A DNA stretch of 64,000 nucleotides from Haberlea rhodopensis (lineage: Eukaryota; Streptophyta; Magnoliopsida; Lamiales; Gesneriaceae), in the NCBI GenBank assembly GCA_907163345.1, contig CAJQUN010000441.1:310001-374000 (forward strand), read 5' to 3'. The notes under the pieces are model-generated. The model searched no databases and was not told the DNA's origin. It was given only the letters and a program-made list of their open reading frames with translations. The first letter of the stretch is position 1. Each line of letters begins with the position of its first letter. Shown here piece by piece: positions 1 through 12,820 of the stretch. A program made the position numbers and the translations under genes.

Positions 1-164
1 TAAATGACATTCTTTTAGAATGTAATGAATTATTTTTGAAGTTTTGTATTTTGGCCTGTAATCCTGTTAGCTCGTGTAACAACCAAAACCTTAAGATGTT
101 ACCTTAATGCATGATTAGTCCTTCTTATGTCTTTTAATCACTGTTAAGGTGGGAAGACCCCACA
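1..164 (+). mobile_element. 3' end of an LTR cut by the window start
   Basis: The stretch ends in a gaagaccccaca block and closely matches the last part of the solo LTR ending at 27199, including the aatgtaatgaattatttttg block. It is therefore the tail of a plus-strand LTR of the same family. It is followed directly at 165 by LARD-1 LTR sequence lacking its first two dozen bases, so this element most likely inserted just inside the LARD-1 LTR and the missing bases lie left of the window. Confidence 0.8.
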
Positions 165-435
165 CTTGATTAGTGTATTAGACCACTATGTGTGGCACAT
201 GCTTTCAATAAAATCAATCGGGGAACACAGATGATACTTTACCATTGAATGGCAATTACAAAATTTCTTTAATATTCAACATTAAGATCATCTCTACCCA
301 CAATTAGACTCATAGATTCCGCCCATTTCCATCCCCATTACACCACTTTTCACATGGTAGACTTTTATAAAAATTTGTGCAGAGTCTCCCCATAAATAGA
401 GCCATCCCGAAATAAAAGCGCATCACAATATATAG

Positions 436-502
436 TTCCCGGCCAGGGAAAACACATACTCAACAGAACACAGCAACGCTAAGTAAATTCCCAGCCAGGG
501 AA
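436..502. other. Paired 15-bp near-palindromes in LARD-1 LTR
   Basis: TTCCCGGCCAGGGAA at 436-450 and TTCCCAGCCAGGGAA at 488-502. The same pair, about 50 bp apart, occurs in the other LARD LTRs and in SOLO-2. It lies near the 3' end of the LTR in element orientation. Function unknown. Confidence 0.6.
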
Positions 503-1478
503 GACACCACACATAAGACAACATAAATGGGTTTCAACACCCACATAATACACCCATGACTCTCATATCATTAGCATTTCTACTCTTAATTGCATGCAAC
601 ATACAATGAAAGAGAGAAAGGCTCATGCCTTTATATACAACCCATATACAAGCATAACCGTGCTCACATGCGAGCATCATAAATATGTATATAACCTTCG
701 GGTGTATATAAGTACTCTATACGATACCGTGCTCCAACAAGCCCTGGTACCACGATCCTGGGAGTACATCCAATCAACAGCTCGAGCTCAGCTCCACAGC
801 CATCGATGTACTTGTTTACCTGCCCCAACAGAGACAGCCCCCAATGGGGTGAACATACCAATACACAAAATCCCATAATCACAATAATGAAATTCATAAT
901 TTACAACAAAAGTAAATACTAATGAATTTTAAACGATACTCCCTGGATGGCAACGTCCTCATCCGAGATTCCGTGTACTGTCCCTGTTCTCACAATCATC
1001 AAACTCATCAAATCTCAAAAATCAGTTAATCAACACATTGATTTAACTCATAGCATGCCTGATTCTCAAGTATCAATAATTAATGATTCCAAATTCATTA
1101 TACATACAAATATAGATATCTCGATGTCTAATACTGATTTTCAACTTTGCTACCAATCACAGATAGCTCAAATGCCTAGCATTTATTTTACCAATTCTCC
1201 ATTATACTTAGACATCTCACATGTCTTATAATGAATACATGATTCCACGATGATTCTCAGGCATCTCAAATGCCCTACAATAGTCATATAAACCCAGTAC
1301 CCCATATCTCATGTAAGGTTATACTACTCTAGTATTACGCACACTTGTGGCAGCGATGTCAAGACTAGGTCGTTACATAGTCATATCAACACACATATAT
1401 ATAGCCATACCCACATCCATCTAATGCAATTAAAACACATTATGCATTTCACAAATGCTCTTATATAAAGTAATGCTC

Positions 1479-1493
1479 GTACGTCGCACGTAC
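1479..1493 (-). other. GTACGT/ACGTAC hairpin in LTR
   Basis: GTACGT and ACGTAC separated by three bases. The same inverted repeat is present at the equivalent place in all other LARD and gypsy LTRs of the related families here, with loops of 3-6 bases. Confidence 0.6.
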
Positions 1494-2288
1494 CTTAAAT
1501 TTCCGAATTCCGAGCCAAACCTTGCTCGAGTTCCATGCCCCGAGGAACGATGTGCTAACACGATAAATAATTCACAATTATTTACGAACATGCAACCCAT
1601 GCTCAAGCACACCCATAACCCTCAAAAATATTGTCAACACACGACAATTAACCATTATCGAAAATTGCTCAAGAACAACCCACAAATTTTCGAACCTTCA
1701 CAACACAAATCGAACCCAAACTAAGCACCATAATACATCTAAAACATGAATTAATCGATCAATAGCAAGAATCATCACCCCTTGCCAAAAACCCCCAAAA
1801 TTCGAACATAAACCCCTCAAACATACTGGAAAAATTCGAACCATAAGCCACAAATTTTCGAACCAAATCCTCACGCCCAACAACAAGAAATTCGAACCAT
1901 TAAGCAACAATTTTTTTGAACTACAAAGTAAGAAATTTTCGACCCAAATCAAAGCACAAAACGCCCCAAAAACACCTGAATAAAAGCCCCAAAATCGTAC
2001 CAAAAATCGAGCCCCAAATCGGACAAATTCCAGTTTCGAACCCTAGCGCTTTCTGCAGAAATCCGAACTCAAATCGCGACCAAACTTCGAATTGATGGTA
2101 TGGAGAGGTGCGCCTGGAAGAGACAAAGCTACCGGTGGGTCGGACGCGCCGAACGGCGGCCGGACGGCGGCGGGCGCACGCCTGGAAGCGGCGAGGGTCA
2201 AAGGGGATCGGGAAATGCGCGGGTGCGGGGAGAGAGAAACAAGGTGAGGAAAAATGGTTCTGATAATTAAAATCTCGGGTTCAACTGG

Positions 2289-2296
2289 TATTTATA
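2289..2296 (-). promoter_or_regulatory. TATA box of LARD-1 3' LTR
   Basis: TATAAATA on the minus strand. The same sequence sits at the equivalent place in all LARD-1 and LARD-3 LTR copies (10698-10705, 36920-36927, 43529-43536). Confidence 0.6.
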
Positions 2297-2625
2297 GCAA
2301 AAATACCCCGAAATACTAATAGCCCCACAAATACATCATGATTCATTAAAAATCATCTGTTTCCAAAAATTCTCTCTCTAACTCCAAAACCCCCTACCGG
2401 TGCCCACACAAAGCACCCGAGATTCCGAGTCACACTAAAAACCCAACTCTGATTTTTCACCGGAATGAGAATACAATCTCAACCTCGGGATCCAACGATC
2501 CCAACTACCCAAATAAACGAGCCCAGAAGGCCCAACACCGCGATTAAACTCCAAGTCGCCACGTAAAACAACTTTAGGGGTTATTAACACTACGGGATTA
2601 ACATTTATAATCCCTGGTCATCACA

Positions 2626-2641
2626 ATATCCCCCACTAAAA
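2626..2641 (-). other. Polypurine tract of LARD-1
   Basis: On the minus strand the sequence reads TTTTAGTGGGGGATAT directly before the LTR, preceded by a TTCGAGAACGAAATT block. LARD-3 has the same arrangement at 43166-43198. It is the expected plus-strand DNA primer site for reverse transcription. Confidence 0.8.
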
Positions 2642-4439
2642 GAATTTCGTTCTCGAAATTAGCACCGGTGTATCACGTAACACCCAGGCTACACAACAAC
2701 ATGAAGCCATAACCTCGATTCTTGACCATATCAGAATCGTCTTAATAAACGCGAGGATACTTACCTCACATCAAACTCTGAAACAGAGCGACATACCAAA
2801 ACCAACATATCACCCAAGAGGCAAAAAGTACCTTGATGCGGTTCATCCCAAAAGTCAGTCCCTCATGACTGCAAAACAACCAATACTTACGACCGTAGAT
2901 CGGACAGTCATCCTTAGTTCTAATACAACTAGTAAGAACGCATCCTGAATGACACCTCAACCGTGAGAACGTTGACCTCGTGTCAAACTCTGGAGTGGAA
3001 TAGACTTCCAAATCCATCATAACGTCAAAGAGTGTCAGCACAACTCAACGCTAACAGTCCAAAAACAGTTAGTCAACTGAAACTGCAAGGATTCGAATCG
3101 CTCCCGATTCTATCGTAGATATCATTCAATGACATCTTTATTATGACTCACGATGTCTAATACACCTCATTATGAGGAAAACACTAGTATACCAAGATGT
3201 ACACATACCAAACCTGGTCTCCACTATACAGACCACCTCCATCAAATGAGCAGTCGCATCAATGCAACTCAATTTGGGCAACTCACGGCCACAGATTCAC
3301 ACAAAAGACATCTCACAAGATGTCCACCTCCGGATATTCCAAGGATCACATCCTGATGATAAATAAACCATTGAGACTCCACAGAGTTCAAATTTTGAAA
3401 GGACATGCAATAAACCCATTGCATCCTCAACGCTTGTGTCGACAGCGACACCCAATAAATCCGAATTCCTGCCATCCCTTGCTAATCCTAGGATTTAACA
3501 ATCCATACTTGGGAAGACTATCGTATAACTCGAAGGAAAACACCAACAAGGAAATACCTCAACCCACACAAGATAATCCCTCCTCGGGGAGTCAACTAAC
3601 TTCACGATTGTTTCTCATAATTATCGTGCCATGGAGATTCCCAATCTCAAGGTGTTCTTTATCTCTCATCAGAGATTTAACCATCCAAAAATAGTGTAAC
3701 TCTATGCTTGACAAAAGGAAATCAATAACTGGCATCCGTATACTCGCCGGTATACCTGCCTAGGCACAGACATCACATGCATACTCAATGCACTTGGCTC
3801 GGGTATCTACAACATACCCCTAAGCCCCAAACACAACTGTCAATTCTGAGTTATTCCCATCCAGAGGAGGCTGATAATCGACGATCAACAACACGGCGTA
3901 ATTCCCAAAATCAACACCACATGTACAAATGTAGGGTCTTCCTACCTTAACATCATTTTAATAGCGCATTATGAACTAAACATGTATTAGAGACATCTTA
4001 GAGTTCTGGTTGCTTTGTGAGCTTAATGTAATTACAGGCCAAAATGAAATTTCAATAGTTAGTTAATTACATTCCCCAAAAAGAATGCTAAGGCTAACAA
4101 AAATCCTGTATCTATCTTCTTATGCTCCTTTAGCTCACCATCTCAACCCGACCCTTAGTCTCGATCCAAAAGTGTACCTACAGGAACAACCCATCGTGAG
4201 CATGTACATCGATACTTAACATCATGAATTAACGGCATATAATAATGCATGGAAATAATTGATAACATATACTTCCTGTTTAATAGTACTATCCTTCCTT
4301 GGGTGTCCCTGTGTCATAGTTACGCATATAACCATTAGCTCAAGACATGAGTGAATAACATCATATTTCGTATATAAGCTCACAACAATCCATGTTAATT
4401 AGAAATGGGACTGTCCGGGTTCTATTATGACAGCGGCAC

Positions 4440-4650
4440 AATTGGCCCCCTCGCTCGACATAACACATCTTATGATACCCATCGCTACGCCTTGATAGCG
4501 GATGTATCCCTTATTCAGCGGATGATACCCATCGCTACGCCTTGATAGCGGATGTACCCCATCGCTCAGCGGATGATACCCATCGCTACACTTAGCGGAT
4601 GTACCCCATCGCTCAGTTATGTGAGCGGCAAGACCTTCCTCGCTTGCCCA
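4440..4650. repeat. AGCG/CGCT hairpin repeats in SOLO-1
   Basis: Repeats of blocks such as cagcggatgatacccatcgct, in which AGCG and CGCT are complementary ends around a roughly 10-base loop. These are reverse-strand equivalents of the arrays at 21300-21510 and 61720-61910. Confidence 0.6.
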
Positions 4651-5071
4651 TAATAGTCACCGGACATTCAACCACTCTAAGTAGCATAGTCAAACATGCG
4701 TCATCATTTTATCAACATTATCATCTCAAACGTCGTCATCTTATCATAATTGTCATCATAACATCATATCATCTTTGTTTTCCACAACATCATCATCATA
4801 ACTTATTCATCATAGTCATCATAATCATCATCATAATTACTCATGCAATTAATGCAAGGTCATAGTTTAGGAATGTGTTACCGTATGATGCTCGTACGTT
4901 TCTTACGTACCTTAATTCCAAAAGGAGGAGAAATTGTGGAACTTTATCTCCTTGAGGTTGTTGGTGCCTGGGATGGTTCTACACAACCATACAATTCATT
5001 ATTAGAAGTTAAACAATAGCCCGATACCAAAAATTTAAGGAAAATCAACATTTATCAACTTTTGAACAGTG

Positions 5072-5282
5072 GCGATCGATCGCTCAAAATGAGGCGATCG
5101 ATCGCCCGATTTTTCTCTTAGCGGCGATCGATCGCTTGAAATGAGGCGATCGATCGCCTGATGTTCATTTGGCTACTGGACGTTGGCGATCGGTCGCGCC
5201 ATTTGAGGCGATCGATCGCCTATCCCCTTCTTCGCGTACTGCCCCTCGGCGATCGATCGCTGCTTTTGTAGCGATCGATCGC
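5072..5282. repeat. Eight-copy CGATCGATCG palindrome cluster (SOLO-1)
   Basis: Twelve-base units GCGATCGATCGC start at 5072, 5094, 5124, 5146, 5186, 5208, 5249 and 5271; the one at 5186 has a single substitution. They form four pairs, each with 22-bp spacing, unlike the 2-4-2 grouping of the other five full clusters. Confidence 0.9.
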
Positions 5283-7099
5283 CACTTACAGTGGCCGCGA
5301 TTTCACCATTTCCATGTGTATTTTGCAAGCTTATCTTCATACCCTACAACATCAAACTTCCTAACAACAACAATAACATCATAACACATTAAAACCCACT
5401 TAAAACACTTCAAAAATCATACCCCAACTATAAACAACACATACCCATATAAATCCATTTCAAACCCTCCAAAAACCAATACAAACTCAATTAAAACTTT
5501 ACAAAAGCTTCAAGGAGTGATATATATACATCATAGGGCTTAAATCTTACCAAGAATCACAAGAGTGGAGCTTTTGCAAGGATTTCCTTCTCACTTTTAG
5601 GGCAAAAACGAAAATGAGGGGAAAGGGGGTTGTTGGGAGAGTGATTTTTTTTGGGGATTGAGTTTAAAGAGTAAAATGGGGTAAAGATGGTGGGTTAAGT
5701 GTTAAATCTTATATTTAACTTGCACCCCAATAATTCATCATGATGTACATAAAATACTTTAACATGGTAAGCATTTATAAAATGCAACAAACATCGTTAA
5801 ATCCATATCACCCTCATAATTAAAATCAACATCATTTAAATCACGTTAATTCTTCATTTCCCACACACATCTCAATCATCGTAATAAATCATCATATAAG
5901 CATAGTAAATGTCCAAGTTACCATTAATTAATTTCGGGGCATCACAACAAACTTACCGAATCTTTCAAAGATTCCCAAATAGGTATAATACTACCTCCTT
6001 CCTCACAAGGGAAGAGCCATCGAACTTGAGATCCACAAGTCTCGAACCACCGTTCGGAAAAACTGGATACAATAACACCCATTGTATCCCAAATGCACGG
6101 GTTCCCTCAAATCGAGTCAATAACGACCTGATGACTCTCTTGTTGGTACTCCAACATCATGAGCTGTTCCAGACAAGTCTCACCAAGATTAAACATAAAC
6201 GTATACACGTTTCAGTGAGGCATGCACAACCTCAACCTCAAATGACGTGGTGACTACTAAAGTCCACCATAATCCACATCGTATCACCTTACGATTTGCC
6301 AAACTTGGTTCCAACGAGCAGTATCATGGCCCCAACAAGCACACTATATCATTCCCCCATTATCTGGCTAGCAAAGCGCTGTCTCCATAGGCTCATATCA
6401 AGCCCACCAACAAACCATATGTTCCATCTCGGTATGCCATACCGTACAAACCGTTAGAGTAATGGGTCATCGCCCAACATATCTCTAAAATACCAAGAAC
6501 AATGGACAACCCGGTGTCCTTGCTCACTTATGATGCAATCATAATCCAATAAGATTTATCCCACACCCTCAGGGTGGGTGCAACCATGTCTACCCTACGT
6601 CACAACACAAGCGAGTAGTTTCCTCAATGACTACTCTTACCACCAATCACTTGGCCCTAGCCAAACCAACGAGCATACCCAAGGGTATCATCGCTCGACA
6701 ATTATTTAACTCTATAACATGATGTGGTACATTTACCGGCACAATACATCCAATACTCCACCGAGCAAACCTGCTCGGCAAAAGGTCTCGTCAACTAGTG
6801 ACCCAGACTCTACCATGTGCTCATCATCGGCACTCAAACCATACAACCTAATACATAACATAAATGTATTAACCATCAAAACGACGCTACACGTCTACAT
6901 AGAACATCCACTATGTCATAGTCATCCCGTGACGGCACCTGTCAACATACGACTTTGAAATAATATTGTCGACTCGTGACGGTATATGTCGATACACGAC
7001 GTCTATAGTCTCATCGTCAAACACTTGACAACATAAGTAAATTAACACATGATATCCACAATAGTGCTAAATAAACAGTAATATGCCATACCTCATTGC

Positions 7100-8110
7100 T
7101 AACAATATAGCGGCATACCTGTCTCCGTCATCCAACAGTGGTACGCAATCAGCACCCATCGCTCGTAGGTGGCGTAATCCAGCGTCATGTACATAGCGGC
7201 ATAACTCGTCGCTATAGAATCAGTGGCATAATCCCTCGGCATAGAGTCAGCGGCATAAAACATCGCTATAGACATCTGGCGGCATGAACCATCGCCATAG
7301 ATGTAGCGGAATGTACCATCGCTATGAACACCCGGCGGCATAAGTCATCGCCAATGGAATAGCGGAACGAACCATCGCTATGAATATATCCGGCGGCAAG
7401 AATCATCGCCAATCAATATAGCGGAATGAACCATCGCTATTAATATATCCGGCGGCAAGAACCATCGCCAATCAATATAGCGGAATGAGACATCGCTATC
7501 AATATATCCGGCGGCAAGAACCATCGCCAATCAATATAGCGGAATGAGACATCGCTATCAATATATCCGACGGCAAGAACCATCGCCAATCAATATAGCG
7601 GAATGAGACATCGCTATCAATACACTTGGCGGCATGAACCATCGCCAACCAACATAGCGGAATGAGACATCGCTATCAATATCGATAATGTGGTTGTTCC
7701 GGTCTTGTTATAGCAGCGGAATTTTAGGACCCCTCGCTTCGACATATAGCGGCATCATATGATATCCCTCGCTTCGACAATGACAGCGGCATGTTACCTC
7801 GCTTAGACATGACAGCGGCAAATATCATATTACCATCGCTTCATATGACAGCGGCAAGTACCTCCCTCGCTCGAATATAACAACTACCGGAACTTCCACT
7901 AGCTCCATGTACCTGCATCCAGGTTAATACCATAGTTCACAATATAATGATCGATGTCACGTTCCAGTTATAACCACAATATTCCACATTAATCACTAGA
8001 ATTGTGACTGTTCCGGTCCCAATACAACAGCGGAATTTTAGGACCCCTCGCTTCGACAATGACAACGGCATGTTACCTCGCTTAGTCATGACAGCGGTAA
8101 GTACCTCCCT
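7100..8110. repeat. Hairpin repeat region of LARD-1 leader, with 59-bp tandem repeat
   Basis: From 7332 to about 7680 a 59-bp unit recurs (starts at 7332, 7390, 7449, 7508, 7567 and 7626). Each unit holds two inverted repeats: GGCG...CGCC and ATAGCG...CGCTAT. Flanking sequence (7100-7330, 7700-7870, 8030-8110) holds less regular versions. The period and motif match the array in LARD-3 at 40022-40552. Confidence 0.85.
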
Positions 8111-8547
8111 CGCTCGGAGATAAAGGCTACCGGAACATTCATCAATTCTACCACAATAATCAAGCACAACAGTTGATTCCATTATCACAATATATATCAC
8201 TATCATTTCACCTATACCATCACGTGTAAGGGTTCACTACCCACGATATACATAATCAAAGGTGTAACACGTTTTACCGTCCGAAGCCCGTAAGTCTCAC
8301 CTTTCCTGATTTTCCTACAAAATCAGATCCCTTAACACATAATACATGAAGGGCCAGACATCACCATTAATGCCATCCCATCACATGCTACACGATTCCT
8401 GCAATCACAATGATTAGCAACACCACTTTTCATATCATAAAAAGCACATAAACAACTAGTTGTGTCATACAACATTAATGCCATCATGCATAAGTATGTG
8501 CTATCAATAACTTCCTAGGCCCTTAACAGCCCCAAAGAGCAACCACT

Positions 8548-8559
8548 GCTCTGATACCA
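8548..8559 (-). other. Primer-binding site of LARD-1
   Basis: The minus strand reads TGGTATCAGAGC, complementary to the 3' end of plant initiator tRNA-Met, four bases inside the 5' LTR. It is followed by the same leader block (gctctttggggctgtt) as LARD-2 and LARD-3. Confidence 0.9.
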
Positions 8560-8563
8560 CTAA

Positions 8564-11036
8564 TGTAAGGACCCCAAGCCCTTAACCCTTGATTAGTGTA
8601 TTAGACCACTATGTGTGGCACATGCTTTCAATAAAATCAATCGGGAAACACAGATGATACTTTACCATTTAATGGCAATTACAAATTTCTTTAATATTCA
8701 ACATTAAGATCATCTCTACCCACAATTAGACTCATAGATTCCGCCCATTTCCATCCCCATTACACCACTTTTCACATGGTAGACTTTTATAAAAATTTGT
8801 GCAGAGTCTCCCCATAAATAGAGCCATCCCGAAATAAAAGCGCATCACAATATATAGTTCCCGGCCAGGGAAAACACATACTCAACAGAACACAGCAACG
8901 CTAAGTAAATTCTCAGCCAGGGAGACACCACACATAAGACAACATAAATGGGTTTCAACACCCACATAATACACCCATGACTCTCATATCATTAGCATTT
9001 CTACTCTTAATTGCATGCAACATAGAATGAAAGAAAGAAAGGCTCATGCCTTTATATACAACCCATATACAAGCATAACCGTGCTCACATGCGAGCATCA
9101 TAAATATGTATATAACCTTTGGGTGTATATAAGTACTCTATACGATACCGTGCTCCATCAAGCCCTGGTACCACGATCCTGGGAGTACATCCAATCAACA
9201 GCTCGAGCTCAGCTCCACAGCCATCGATGTACCTGTTCACCAGCCCCAACAGAGACAGCCCCCAACGGGGTGAGCATACCAATACACAAAATCCCATAAT
9301 CACAATAATGAAATTCATAATTTACAACAAAAGTAAATACTAATGAATTTTAAACGATACTCCCTGGATGGCAACGTCCTCATCCGAGATTCCGTGTACT
9401 GTCCCTGTTCTCACAATCATCAAACTCATCAAATCTCAAAAATCAGTTAATCAACACATTGATTTAACTCATAGCATGCCTGATTCTCAAGTATCAATAA
9501 TTAATGATTCCAAATTCATTATACATACAAATATAGATATCTCGATGTTTAATACTGATTTTCAACTTTGCTACCAATCACAGATAGCTCAAATGCCTAG
9601 CATTTATTTTACCAATTCTCCATTATACTTAGACATCTCACATGTCTTATAATGAATACATGATTCCACGATCATTCTCAGGCATCTCAAATGCCCTACA
9701 ATAGTCATATAAACCCAGTACCCCATATCTCATGTAAGGTTATACTACTCTAGTATTACGCACACTTGTGGCAGCGATGTCAAGACTAGGTCGTTACATA
9801 GTCATATCAACACACATATATATAGCCATACCCACATCCATCTAATGCAATTAAAACACATTATGCATTTCACAAATGCTCTTATATAAAGTAATGCTCG
9901 TACGTCGCACGTACCTTAAATTTCCAAAGTCCGAGCCAAACCTTGCTCGAGTTCCATACCCCGAGGAACGATGTGCTAACACGATAAATAATTCACAATT
10001 ATTTACGAACATGCAACCCATGCTCAAGCACACCCATAACCCTAAAAATATTGTCAACACACGACAATTAACCATTATCAAAAATTGCTCAAGAACTCCC
10101 CACAAATTTTCGAACCTTCACAACACAAATCGAACCCAAACTAAGCACCATAATACATCTAAAACATGAATTAATCGATCAATAGCAAGAATCATCACCC
10201 CTTGCCAAAAAACCCCAAAATTCGAACATAAACCCCTCAAACATACTGGAAAAATTCGAACCATAAGCCACAAATTTTCGAACCAAATCCTCGCGCCCAA
10301 CAGCAAGAAATTCGAACCATTAAGCAACAATTATTTTGAACTACAAAGTAAGAAATTTTCGACCCAAATCAAAGCACAAAACGCCCCAAAAACACCTGAA
10401 TAAAAGCCCCAAAATCGTACCAAAAATCGAGCCCCAAATCGGACAAATTCCAGTTTCGAACCCTAGCGCTTTCTGCAGAAATCCGAACTCAAATCGCGAC
10501 CAAACTTCGAATTGATGGTATGGAGAGGTGCGCCTGGAAGAGACGAAGCTACCGGTGGGTCGGACGCGCCGAACGGCGGCGGGCGCACGCCTGGAAGCGG
10601 CGAGGGTCAAAGGGGATCGGGAAATGCGCGGGTGCGGGGAGAGAGAAACAAGGTGACGAAAAATGGTTCCGATAATTAAAATCTCGGGTTCAACTGGTAT
10701 TTATAGCAAAAATACCCCGAAATACTAATAGCCCCACAAATACATCATGATTCATTAAAAATCATCTGTTTCCAAAAATTCTCTCTCTAACTCCAAAACC
10801 CCCTACCGATGCCCACACAAAGCACCCGAGATTCCGAGTCACACTAAAAACCCAACTCTTAGATTTTTCACCGGAATGAGAACACAATCTCAACCTCGGG
10901 ATCCAACGATCCCAACTACCCAAATAAACGAGCCCAGAAGGCCCAACACCGCGATTAAACTCCAAGTCGCCACGTAAAACAACTTTGGGGGTTATTAACA
11001 CTACGGGATTAACATTTATAATCCCTGGTCATCACA
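8564..11036 (-). repeat. LARD-1 5' LTR (right copy)
   Basis: A full-length LTR of about 2.47 kb with TGTAAGGACCCC at 8564 and tcatcaca at 11036, i.e. TG...CA in either orientation. It nearly matches 165-2625, with small indels in the GC-rich part near 10560. TATAAATA is at 10698-10705 on the minus strand and a GTACGT/ACGTAC hairpin is at 9900-9914. Confidence 0.9.
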
Positions 11037-11370
11037 AAAATTCTAGTGCTTGTACAAGAATGCTTAGAAGACCTTGGTAAGAAAGGGCAACCAACTATTA
11101 GTAACCTAAAGAGCTAGGTGCACAGGCCGAGTTCGAAAAAGTTTCCTCTATTGAGAATATTATGGTTAACATTTAGATCGAGTAAACCCGGAACAACTAA
11201 AAAGGATTGATAGTATATCACCAAACATTTTTCCACAATTGTCACTATTTCAAAGAATGGTGACTCAGCTTTATTATAGTTAAATACTTTCATTTTGTGC
11301 AATACACATTATTAATATTAACTCCCTATTTAAAAAGAAATATGTTTTAAATCACCATTTTCGCATAAAT

Positions 11371-12520
11371 TTGATGATGTCGTCAAGAAATAATTCACGA
11401 GCTAGGATGTCATCGTCACTTGGTGGTAGCTCTCACACGAGAAATCAAGGAAATGAGGGAAATCAAGGAAATGAGGAAAATTCTTCTGAGGAAGTACGTA
11501 ACCCAAGAAGGAACGACGAGCAAGAAGAACAGCATCCTCGACAAGAGCTACCCAACAGGAATGCGATTGAACTTTTACTACAGTTCATGCAATTCTGTCA
11601 GCAAAATCCACCACGAAATGTCATGAGGAATGAAGAACCATTAGATAGAGCACTTGAACGATTTCTGAGGTTCCACCCATCTAAATTCTACGGAACCCCT
11701 AATGCCCATCATGCAGAAGAATGGTTGCTCAAAGTTGAGAGAATTTTTACTGTTTTCAACTATTCTGATGAACAGAAGGTCAGCTTTGCTATCTATCAAT
11801 TTGAAGATGCAGCTCATCATTGGTGGAGAGTCATAGATCACCAATGGAAAAGAAATCAAACCCCAAGGACCTGGACTAATTTTGTACGTGCATTCGAGGA
11901 GAAATATGTTATGCAGGTAATACTGAACACCCGTGAACGAGAGTTTATGGATTTGGTACAAGGAAGACATACTGTAGCTGAATACGAGGCCGAATTCCAC
12001 CGACTAATTCACTATGCTCCACATTATATGGATGATGAACCAAGGAAAACTAAGAAATTCATTCAAGGATTAAATCTTGATATCCGTTGGGCCACACTAT
12101 CCACCGAATCCACTAATTATCTTTCTGAAGTCAACCATGCGTTACGAAATCCGTATCAAATCATTGATCCAAAGAGAGAAGAGGGAAAAGAGGCTCTATA
12201 ACCCAAATTTGACAGACACAAGCAAAAAGAAGAGGAATCTTGGAAAGGAAATGATTGGAGAACCAACTGGACAGAAACCACAAAGAGACTTGGGTAATGT
12301 TAATGCACCAAAATGTGGATATTGCAAGATGCCCACTCACAAGGAAGAGAACTGCTGGAGAAAGAACGGAAAATGTCTGGTCTGTGGAAGTGAACAACAC
12401 CGCATCCAGGATTGCCCAAAAAGGACCCAGAAGATGCCACCGCCACAAAAACCGAGAATCTCAGCAAGGGCTTATGCCTTAATAGGAAATGAAGAAGTTG
12501 ACCCCGATCGTTGTGGTTGA
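11371..12520 (+). pseudogene. GYP-1 gag (Retrotrans_gag plus two zinc knuckles), frameshifted
   Basis: The first open frame (11371-12201, 276 residues) has a charged, low-complexity N-terminus and a core typical of plant gypsy capsid: AEEWLLKVERIFTVF near residue 112, a WWRV motif and the FEEKYV region. The frame then breaks; at least two frame changes occur between about 12100 and 12310. In the frame ending at 12520 are two zinc knuckles, CGYCKMPTHKEENC and CLVCGSEQHRIQDC, which bind packaged RNA in the family. The protein would form the virus-like particle. It differs clearly from the GYP-2, GYP-3 and GYP-5 gag family. Confidence 0.85.
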
Positions 12521-12820
12521 AGGTACCGTTATTTGACTTTCAAAAGTTGACTAAATTTTGTTTGACCCTAGAGCTACACATTCTTTTGTTATACTGATCA
12601 CAATTGACATATCATCTAGGAATCAGTTTACTGATAAGAATTGAGGTAACCACCGACATCATCAATAAAACCTACCCACTAAAATTCTAAGAACTAGAAT
12701 ATCTGACAGATTTAATCAAGCTACATACATACATGATTACGATATTATACTGAGCATGGACTGGTTGTTCAAACATCAAGCTCACGTAAACTGCTATGCC
12801 AAGGAAGTGACTTCACCATG
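12521..12820 (+). pseudogene. GYP-1 protease remnant
   Basis: A degenerate aspartic protease is recognisable from FDPRATHSFV near 12560, where the family has D-S/T-G-A, and from YDIILSMDWLFKHQAHVNC near 12738-12795, matching the conserved ILGMDWL block. Stops and frameshifts are frequent. The Gly of the active-site triad is Arg, so even the local motif is dead. Confidence 0.65.

Larger units (their letters stand above)
165..2625 (-). repeat. LARD-1 3' LTR (left copy, outer end truncated)
   Basis: It matches 8564-11036 along its length and is the reverse complement of the LARD-3 LTR type. The inner end is tcatcaca at 2625, the reverse of the LTR start TGTGATGA. The outer end lacks about two dozen bases present at 8564. 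A TATAAATA box is seen on the minus strand at 2289-2296, with a GC-rich stretch (2100-2240) just downstream in the direction of transcription. Confidence 0.85.
3930..5946 (-). mobile_element. SOLO-1: solo LTR inside LARD-1
   Basis: Flanked by the perfect 5-bp duplication ACAAA (3925-3929 and 5947-5951). On the minus strand it starts TGTGATGCCCCG and ends GACCCTACA, the same termini as the LTRs of GYP-3 (30645-32574). No PBS, polypurine tract or internal sequence is attached, so this is a solo LTR left by LTR-LTR recombination. It carries its own palindrome cluster, hairpin repeats and a TCA/TCATCA-rich tract near 4700-4850. Confidence 0.9.
2626..8563 (-). other. LARD-1 internal region, non-coding
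   Basis: After removing SOLO-1 (3930-5946) about 3.9 kb of internal sequence remains, close to the 4.1 kb of LARD-3. The half near the 3' LTR (2626-7000) corresponds to 41000-43198. Short open frames there, such as the minus-strand 3269-3475 frame with a counterpart at 42349-42555, show no known domain. The half near the PBS (7100-8110) is built of hairpin-forming repeats. No retroviral-type domain was recognised. Confidence 0.75.
165..11036 (-). mobile_element. LARD-1: non-coding LTR retrotransposon (minus strand)
   Basis: Two related LTRs (165-2625 and 8564-11036) flank an internal region with a primer-binding site next to the right LTR and a polypurine tract next to the left LTR, which fixes the minus orientation. 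The internal region aligns in blocks with that of LARD-3 (39082-43198). No gag or pol domain is recognisable on either strand, so this is a large retrotransposon derivative that must use proteins of another element. SOLO-1 is inserted inside. It sits in the leader of GYP-1; the left target duplication cannot be checked because the left end is cut. Confidence 0.85.

Noticed and set aside
1..2625. Reading 1-2625 as a single LTR
   Set aside because: The first 164 bases belong to another LTR family in the opposite orientation; the junction at 164/165 cuts the LARD-1 LTR.
11641..12000. 119-residue minus-strand frame opposite GYP-1 gag
   Set aside because: Shadow of the gag frame on the other strand; no domain.
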